Part shown: positions 56,590 through 64,000 of the stretch, one piece after another
Layout: the number at the start of each line of letters is the position of its first letter
How positions within the stretch are numbered: position 1 is the stretch's first letter
DNA from: Pyronema omphalodes
Lineage: Eukaryota > Ascomycota > Pezizomycetes > Pezizales > Pyronemataceae
Length of the DNA: 64,000 nt
Direction of reading: 5' to 3'
Assembly: GCA_024516155.1 (NCBI GenBank)
Contig: JAJJXM010000070.1
Coordinates: forward strand, 124,001-188,000
Notes under the pieces: generated by a model
What the model was told of the DNA's origin: nothing
Seen by the model: the letters and a program-made list of their open reading frames with translations, nothing else
Databases searched by the model: none
Made by a program: the position numbers and the translations under genes

Positions 56590-57180
56590 GGGTTCCCCAT
56601 GGTCCGTCCCGTCCAGTCCTGGCTGTCGACCGGACTGGACCGCATATGGAAGTCTGGTCCACTGCTGAGTCAGGACTTGTAGCATTTTCTGCACTATGGA
56701 CCGGACCGCGTATAAGTAACCGTAGGTAACCATGTGGTCACCCACCATCACTCGCAAGTGACCGTAGATGACTGGGCGACTGCAGGTTAGGTGAAGAATT
56801 TTGGGATGCTGGGAAGGGTGAATCCAAAACAGAACGGCATTGAAGAGATGTATTCTACCCCAGTAGAGTAGGGAGCCACATTTCTGGAGCAATCGATGCT
56901 CAAAGGCCGTCATGCGATAAGGAGATAAAAAAAACTCTGCTCAGGAGGTGGTGGCTCCTCCTTGGCAGTGCGGCAAGCAGCCCCTTTCAAAGTGAGCTCG
57001 TCACGTTAAGAGCGGGTGCTGCAGCCTGCTAATCCCTGGCTAGTACAGCTTCGCGAGAAAACCCAAGGTCCCATCGTTACCTGCAGTCCCGTCCCATCAT
57101 TTTGTTCCGAGGACTGAACTGGACCATATACTAGTGGTCCTTGCCAGCTCCAGATTGAATAGTAAATTGCGGGCTTCATG
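56590..57180. mobile_element. GC-rich foldback element, third paired copy
   Basis: Left arm 56590-56790 (GGTCCGTCCCGTCCAGTCC, GACCGGACTGGACC, then a GTGACC-rich tail). Right arm 57065-57175 (GTCCCGTCCCATC to GGTCCTTGCCAGCTCC), inverted. The inner TTGGCAGTGCGGCAAGCAGC is shared with the 45270 copy. Confidence 0.5.
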
Positions 57181-58163
57181 TCGTAGGATTTCATACGCCA
57201 CTTCCTTGACTTGAACGCAATGAATTAGTCACACAGAAACCAAAAACTTCATGAATATGTTGGGATTATTCACCGCCAAAGTGTATAGAGAGACTACAAA
57301 GTATTCAACGCTGTGGTAGATCCAGAAACTCGATGAAACGCAAATAACCTGGATGTTTTGCCCACTGCCACACCTGCAAAAGCCGTTATGACCCTCACGC
57401 ATATCCACGACCTTTTAAAAATAGTCTCCAAGCATCGTTATATCGAATGCACAGAATGTACTCGAGTAGCGCCTGCAGTACAAATACACAATATGCCGCT
57501 ATTCTCCCACGATATTATTGTCAAAAACGTTATCTGTTCACGCACCGTTTTTCCAGTTCTTTTCACTTTGACTGCGAATGATTTTTCATGCATATGAATG
57601 ACGTCGTGCTATATCACTGTACATAGTATGAATATGGTCACCTTAGCAGTCTCACGGCAATGGCTGTAGAATCCCTATCAGTGGTCATCCCAAAGATGCA
57701 ATATATAATCTGCATGTGGAATAGCCAAAAGACTCGTTCTGATCATGCGGTCATCAGTTCGGATTGGTAGAGTTGCATTCTTCAGGGGCAAACCCGTATG
57801 TATATGCCCCTACCTCAGATCCTGTAGTGCAGAAGAACCGGTCGATAAGGGTAAGTTGGAACCGAAGGGCTGTACCGTGGTATTCTGGTGGATAACTAGT
57901 GACGGTATCTCCTTCGCAATCCTCCAAAGTTGATTAGAAATGATCGAGTGATGGTCCATGAGAGTCACATCCCGGGGATGGGCTACAAGAGACGTTTAGG
58001 GATGGCTGATGATGAATGGTCGCTTTTCAAGTGGTGCACAGTGGTAATACATGACCAGTAATTCTCGTGGAAGAGCCACACTCAAGCTCATCAGAAATAA
58101 ACTTTCCACCACCAACAACATGCGATTTTACGAGCCCAGGAGCTGCACACCCACACCACTAAA
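57181..58163. other. Unassigned spacer
   Basis: A 79-codon frame at 57358-57597 is unidentified. I see nothing else that I can support. Confidence 0.35.
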
Positions 58164-58172
58164 TAAAGTTTT

Positions 58173-59915
58173 CGGAAATTATGCAGGATGCCCCCGAAAA
58201 AACACGAAATTTGCAATATACCCCCGTCTATGCAGGATGCCCCTCGCTTAGGTCGTGAACACCCGCCCATATTGAATACAGCGCCTACTACGGCAACGCA
58301 TCTGTACATGGAGGGACAAAAGAACTTTGCATTTTTGATTTGCATTTTGCAATTTTCATTTTTCAGGTTTCATCTGTTGCAGCGCAACGACACAGCCACA
58401 CTGCTGATTAGGGTTACCCTAACCCTGCTCTCCCCAGCTATCCCCTGCTCTCCCCAGCTCTCCTCTGCTCTTCTTTTCTCTCCGCTTCTCTCCTCACCGC
58501 TCTACTTCCGTCTTCACCGCTCCTCGTCTCTCCGCTCCTCTCTTCTCCACTACTCTCTTCTCTGCTCCGTTTCACTCATCTCCGCTCCCCTTCTCTCCGC
58601 CTCTCTCACTTCGCCCTAGCCTTTTTCCTATTCTTTTCAGACTTCTCCACTCGCCTCTCTTCAGTTTTCGTCTCATCCTTTTCTCTTCTTCCTCGCACTT
58701 CCTTTATTCGGCTTTTCTGGCTCAATACTCATTTCTCGCTTTTGCTGTCCTTCGGCTATCTAGGTACTTAATTATGTATCTGTCTTGAGTGTTTTTTGTT
58801 TTTTATACAGCATTATACGTCTTGTTTGATCAGAACTGCTTCATGCTCGTTCTCAGATTTGATCAGTGTTTCCCAACCTATTCTTCTTCCTTCCGGGTCA
58901 TCCTCCATAGCGGGAGCATTGCTTACCTGTATCCACTCTGCGGTGGCAATCTTAGTAGTAGAGACCATGGTGGAGAAAACTCTGGTGCATGACGCGGAGA
59001 AACGACTAACCTGAGATATAGAGATACAGGATAACATTGTAAAATAACACATAACACGTAAATTCAACATTTCATCCATCTATGAATGCCCAAGTAAAGT
59101 ATCACGCTGTGTCTTCAAGCGTTGAAGCAAAACCGCATCTCTGCGCAGTGCAGCAGCGGTACGCGCTTGCGATTTTGTGATGCGCATCTGTCAGTGTTTT
59201 AGTCAGCGGTGTGGCTGCGTCGTTGTGGCAACAATTGATTTTGGTAGGTGGGCACTCTTCCTCTGTTGCACTTCTGCGTTGCAACAGATGAAAAGTGAAA
59301 AGTGTAAATGCAAATTAAAAATGCAAAGTTTTTTTGTCCCTCCATGTACAGATGCGTTGCCGTAGCCTACAGCGCCGGGCTACAGATTTTTCACTTTTTT
59401 TTTTTTTACCTCGCTTGCAGGTGAAGATTTTGATTCCACTTCTCGATATTATCGTCAACAACAACAACAATGGAGCGCACCAATTCGCTGACAACAGGAC
59501 TAGTCACTATGCAAGCACCTGTGCCAACCCACATTCATGATTTTTGTACTAGTTGGAGTATGCGGGAAAGCAGTTATCTGCGTGGGAAATCTTATTTTAC
59601 TTCATGCAATGTATTTAGAATGAACGGAGAATGTATTTTAAATGTTTTGTCTTTTACATCAAAAAATCATGTAACTGTGAAGGCAAAAAAAAAAAAAAAA
59701 AAAAAGAAAAAAAAAACAGAGAAACACGCATTAAAATTTGGCGCAGAAGTGGATTCAAAATTTTCATCTGCAAGTAAGGAAAAAAAAACATGCGTGAAAG
59801 ATTTGGCGCCCGGCGCTGAAGGCGGGTGTGCTCTACCTAAGCGAGGGGCATCCTGCATAGACGGGGGTATATTGCAAATTTCGTGTTTTTTCGGGGGCAT
59901 CCTGCATAATTTCCG
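58173..59915. mobile_element. Mutator-like element carrying a LINE fragment
   Basis: This 1743-bp element has inverted ends starting CGGAAATTATGCAGGATGCC on both sides. They are nearly identical for about 80 bp and recognisable for about 100. It is flanked by TAAAGTTTT (58164-58172, 59916-59924), a 9-bp target duplication. A second inverted pair lies inside (about 58281-58396 against 59205-59392). The interior includes the 3' end of a Tad-like LINE (58430-59080). No Mutator transposase is visible. Confidence 0.85.
58430..59080 (-). pseudogene. LINE ORF2 tail and 3' UTR inside the Mutator-like element
   Basis: The minus-strand frame 58813-59079 contains STTKIATAEW and RRIGWETL, matching SATKIATSEW and TTGWGTLL at the end of the RNase H region of the 23859 LINE. 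It is followed by the same type of C/T-rich (on +) 3' UTR at 58430-58760. It is a related but clearly different LINE, 5' truncated. Confidence 0.75.
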
Positions 59916-59924
59916 TAAAGTTTT

Positions 59925-60718
59925 TCGTGTACGATTATTCATTATATCCCACCCTAAGGTTTTGACACAGTAAATGAAATTCCAGAGTTTACGTTGTCGA
60001 GTCTCGTTGCGAGTGTCGACCCTCCAGTTTACGTTACTGGCACCATAAATATAGGCAATATTCACAAAAAGGAGATTTGGGATGAGTGATCGTTTGAAAT
60101 GCGGAGCGCTGACGTGTGATTTTCGCTATCAAAATATTTGTCGATTGGAAGGTGTTAAATGCTGTAATAACAATTCTAGGGTTTCTGAGTCCATACTGCT
60201 CGCCAAGTGAAGAAAGGGTAGTTGCATCGTGAATAGGTAATAGTCGATTTATGGCAGATGCAAAAATTCGATGCACAGGTCTGTGAAGGAACTGAAAAAG
60301 CGGAGAAATCGATGTACACAAGTAAGTTGAACGTTTTCTGTCGTCCATGGAATGTACACTTTCATTATCAAGTTTCTGTCGTCGTAGCTGTCGCGTTCCA
60401 CGATCCCCCCTCCCCCATGGATCGCCATGATTGCCCTTACTCATCGCCCGACCCCCCCCCCCCCTTTTCCCGATCTAGTTTCCTGCAACATATCCGCCTC
60501 AAATGAAGTTATCGTTCGGCTTTGAAAGCTGAATTCCGAGGATCTACTGTGGCGAAAAATAAAGATATACACGCCAGCTACGTTCAATACGACATAGGCT
60601 CTTCAATCTACGTGTCCCGAGCTTCATAGCTGTTTAAAAAGCAATACATAATAATATTAGAATTACACTGCTTCCGATTGACCAATGCCAAATTCATTTG
60701 AAGAAAGTCATGCGCCGC
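59925..60718. other. Spacer downstream of MT10
   Basis: No gene is seen. A C-run lies at 60450-60464. Confidence 0.4.
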
Positions 60719-62031
60719 TCACCTCACGCCCTTTGGCTTTCGTCCATATACTCGGTAACTATACCTTGTCAGAAAACTTGCGATTTAGTGTTAGAAAATG
60801 TTACTTACTATTTACCGTACATGTGATAATTTTTGTTTCGAGCGGCGGCAAGTGCTGCGTTGCAGATGGCACGAGCTTTGTCGACGTCCATGCCCAGAAC
60901 CCTAGTAAATGCCGCCATTCCATAGCTTTCAAATACGGTCTCACAGTGAAGCAGTACCATTGCGCCAATCTTCTTTTGCCGCCAATCTTTTGGCCATGGA
61001 CCTACGGGCTCCTTGGCTTCTGATACATGGACGTCCTCAAAGCCTGCCTTTTCCATCAATAACTTCATGGATTCTAGCTCCGGAGGTGGTCGCGCCATCT
61101 TAATCATGGCTTCCCGTAAATTATCAATGTATGTCTTCACACCATTGTCGGTCTTCATAGTACCGTCATCGCAATTGACCGTGACGCTATATTCGCAGAG
61201 TTCGGCGTAACCACCGGGGACGGTACAACTACATGACGAGGTCAGAGATGTCATACATATCTTTAGATACTTACCGTATGATTTCGGCTATAAGATGTTT
61301 CCAGTCACTGACGCCCGAGGCAATATTCCGACAGTGAATAAAGTCAAAAGAGTCCTGGCATTATCATATATCAATATCCCTCTACTCGAAGTCGGCTCAC
61401 TTGGTCGATGAGGGTTAACTAACGTCCTTGAATGTCCATTCTAACATAGCATCGTCAACCTCAAAGCGACTACCACAAGAATTAGCCTGGGCAGATAGAA
61501 GGGTATCCAGGGCTCACCAATTGGCCGGAATCCAGTCAGGTTGTATCGGGCTCAAATCAGTTCCGATTACCTCCGCCATTGGATATTTATCTGCCATATC
61601 TATGGCCCATATTCCTGTACCCGTTCCAATATCCAAGATCCGATGGGGTTCATGAATGGGAGACTCATGAAGTTTGTCATCCCACACCAGCCGTATGATT
61701 TCATGGTGCAAGTCAAGGCTATTATGTCCATCAATATCGAATTTGAACAACATTTCGAATTCATCGCCATTTTCGTCCAGGTTTAGCTTACCGATCCTGT
61801 TCTTTCTCATCTGTTGGCATGAGATATTTATCGGGTCCGTAGTATGCGTGGTATCGCCGGCCATGCTCGAAGATGTACTGATTCACTGAGGACGTTAGGC
61901 TTGCTGTGCTTGTGTCATAACCCGCAGAATCATAGTCTTCATCTTCGGGTCTTTCAAGCTGCGGAAGTCAGAATATATGTTACTGTGATAGGGCAAATGA
62001 AACTCACCACAGATGGATCAACTTCAAGCAT
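60719..62031 (-). CDS. LaeA-like methyltransferase, copy MT10
   Basis: The complete seven-exon copy has its ATG at 62031 and TGA at 60719 (ending YRVYGRKPKGVR, 325 residues). Motif I is ILDIGTGTGIWAIDMADKYP (exon 3, about 61520-61720). Exon 6 (about 60818-61237) is open from CTVPGGYAEL to HMYGK. All introns are GT-AG; the second donor is GTAAGC. It differs from the others at several otherwise fixed sites (KMGRPPPEL to KMARPPPEL, PWPKDARQ to PWPKDWRQ, GAMSLL to GAMVLL), so it is a separate, older branch. The promoter is complete but split by a MITE between the two AAGTGC boxes. Confidence 0.9.
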
Positions 62032-62109
62032 TGCGTCGATTTGTGTTTGGCTTTCTATGTAGTATAATTAAAAGACAGACTGTTTCTGGCTTCATGAGCT
62101 GGGGATTGA

Positions 62110-62586
62110 CGGATAGATATAGTTTTTGATAAGTGGTTGCTAACTTGAGGAAAGGTAGTCCAAACAGCAATCCCAACAAGTGCAGGATTAAGGTTGATCC
62201 TCATCCTTTGGATATGTAGAGCTGTTATACACTAGCTTTTGCATTGGAAGTGCAAATGTGGCGGTGTTTTGCTGCCCGGGCTTCCTAAAATTATCTAAAC
62301 GTGACACAGTGGAGGCCTCCCCATCGCTCTGGCAACAAACGGGAGAGCCTATTTCACTACAAGAAAATATGTCTCTTGAAAGTGAATAGAGCGCCTTGAC
62401 AGATGGTCTATTATTTCTCTCGGATCGGTAAAGTTGGGATTGTTACATTCCACAGCCCGTTAAGATCTATCGACCGTGAATAGAGTGATGGGAAGTCGTC
62501 CTATAGTTCTACAATGTCCTTCGCTTTCACTGTGCCTACGATTGGGTTAAGAATAAAAGTCGGCCACGTTCATGGAAAGTGCACTT
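62110..62586 (-). promoter_or_regulatory. MT10 promoter, split by a MITE
   Basis: A TATA-like GATATAG lies at about 62115, GATAAG at 62128-62133 and AAGTGCAAAT at 62248-62257 (217 bp from the ATG). The palindrome AAGTGCACTT is at 62577-62586, 546 bp from the ATG but about 355 bp once the 191-bp MITE is subtracted. Confidence 0.55.
62311..62501. mobile_element. MITE family A, copy 4
   Basis: The ends GGAGGCCTCCCCATCGCTCT and the complement of AGAGTGATGGGAAGTCGTCC, and the internal GAGAGCCTATTTCACTACAA, match the 7222 copy. It lies inside the MT10 promoter. Confidence 0.7.
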
Positions 62587-64000
62587 ACCACTCATGATCT
62601 TAACACCATTGTTAACATGGCGTCAGTCACTCCAGATACTGCTCAATGCTTTGCAAAATGAAGCACGAGGCAGATGATTATATACATTGAATGTTTGTCA
62701 GCAAAGGCACGTGCTTTCGCTGAAAGCAGTAAAACATTATATAATCGGTTTCTAATGATGTGTCAATTTATCAATCATATATACCATCAACAAGTTTCAA
62801 TTACTCCGCGAACGGGAGGGTAGATAGCCCGTTCCTCCCACTCCCACCCGAACGTGCAACATTCTTTCTCGCCCTCGAAGCTCCACATTACGCGTCGTCC
62901 GAGCATGGTTTGCTAAGGTTTTTGTCATGGAGGGTAGTGAAAAGGTTGGAGTTGGTAGGGTTGCTCTGCATTGCAAACCATGGATGCTAGACTACCCGCA
63001 GTAACATTCCAACACTCTAACCTCCTATGTAACTTCTTGCATATCTGGAGCTGGGAACACCAGGCGTGCATCACTCTCGCTGCGTTCCGAAATGGTACTG
63101 GACTGGATAGACTGCTACAGTTCGCCACCTCCATCACTCGGTGGACACTCGCTACCAGGCATCATACAGAGCGCGTTGTTGATGTTGCTGACTACTCGTG
63201 AAAAAGGCGGTGCTTCTTGCGATCCTACAATAGAGAATGCAAGAAAGACATGAAGCGATATTCAAAGCTCTGTTGGTGCCACGGTTTGCACTTCGGCAGC
63301 CATGAATGCATGTTGGCAATTCTTATGCAATTTCACCTAGTACATACGTCTTTCTGGCGGCATACACGCAAGAATCATGAAACACCAAAGTGCCTTTGCT
63401 CGGCAGTTTCCGTACACAGGCTGAAGTCGACCAGTTTCAGAGGCTTATCGCCTAAGTCGTTTGTAAGGCGCTAAATGAGCAACTACATACATAGGTGATG
63501 AAGAAATGTGCAGATTTCGAGACCGCGTTTTCCGTTTTGAACTGCGCGATATCAACGATGCAGAAATGACTGCAAAATACGTCGTACCGGTATATGTTGT
63601 GTCATCCGAAGCGGAGGAATTAGAAAGGCCACCTGACCACTGGCGACAGCCTCAGATTCAATCTTTCTGAGGATATCGACGGTTTTTATGATAGATCATG
63701 CTCGACGTTATTTAGCGATGGCGGTGAAAAGCGGTGTTGGGGGCACGCTCCTCGACGCGAAGTCTCTGTAGAGGTGCATTTTAGAGATATTCCTGTACCC
63801 GAGTTCAAGGGTCTATGTAGCGCCGGCTTTTGTCCCACCCTACGACCGTGAATGCCAAGACAAACGCCTTCCAAGAAGCACCATCAAACGCAAAAAGAGG
63901 GGCCAGAGAGAGGTGGAGGTGGAGATATGCATATTGAATGCGGTAATGATCCAAGTCTACGCGGCTACAGCAGAAGATATATACCCTATACGGAAACTCC
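62587..64000. other. Right-end spacer
   Basis: 62630-62770 and 63260-63670 resemble other MT spacers (GTTGGTGCCACGGTTTGCAC; GAATGCATGTTGGCAATTC; TTTGTAAGGCGCTAAATGAGC). This suggests that another methyltransferase unit may lie beyond the window edge. 62810-63190 is GC-richer with a 76-codon frame at 62971-63201 that I do not recognise. Confidence 0.4.

Noticed and set aside
59470..59973. 167-codon frame with a long Lys run
   Set aside because: The Lys run is an A-tract read-through, and the end reads through the terminal inverted repeat of the Mutator-like element.

Overview
This window looks like nuclear DNA of a filamentous ascomycete (Pezizomycotina). Genes have short GT-AG introns of about 45-105 bp, some with CTAAC-type branch sites. 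There are a fungal PEX13 and an SPB4, Tad-type LINE and chromodomain Ty3/Gypsy elements, and no bacterial signals. I cannot place it below that level.

Layout. 1-4.6 kb is an ordinary housekeeping end: PEX13 (+) converging on the DEAD-box helicase gene SPB4 (-). From about 4.9 kb to the end the window is accessory. It is an amplified array of one gene, a 325-residue SAM-dependent methyltransferase of the LaeA-like / TAM-domain type (Methyltransf_23-like). I find ten copies, all with the same seven-exon layout where complete: MT1 5509-6830, MT2 9467-10792, MT3 13497-14817, MT4 15588-16100 (truncated), MT5 20325-21648, MT6 42436-43757, MT7 46552-47870, MT8 52804-54120 (the only one on +), MT9 55072-55310 (two-exon relic) and MT10 60719-62031. 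Spacing is near 4 kb. MT3+MT4 are a deleted duplicate of the block MT1+MT2. Most copies carry a recognisable promoter: a TATA box, a GATAAG/GCCGCC block, and two AAGTGCAC boxes about 215-230 and 335-365 bp upstream of the ATG once inserted elements are subtracted.

Mobile DNA. A near-full-length Tad-like LINE (23859-38541, minus strand, 15-bp target duplication) separates MT5 from MT6. It holds two nested insertions, each with a 5-bp target duplication: a 1606-bp solo LTR (27912-29517) in its endonuclease region and a complete 6404-bp chromodomain Ty3/Gypsy element (31789-38192) in ORF1. The Gypsy element shows a canonical -1 slippery heptamer at the gag/pol junction and a possible self-primed PBS. 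DNA elements include a 1632-bp transposon packed with GTGTTTA subterminal repeats (40793-42424), two Mutator-like TIR elements (55876-56409, 58173-59915), two types of TA-flanked MITE, a four-copy TIR MITE family, and a dispersed GC-rich foldback family. Several of the MITEs lie inside methyltransferase promoters.

How it fits together: the methyltransferases look like a recently and repeatedly duplicated, co-regulated family evolving by birth and death, with transposons, deletions, an inversion and a splice-site mutation removing or rewiring individual copies. No biosynthetic backbone gene is visible here, so the substrate is unknown. Several lesions in the retroelements lie in homopolymer runs and could be assembly errors.
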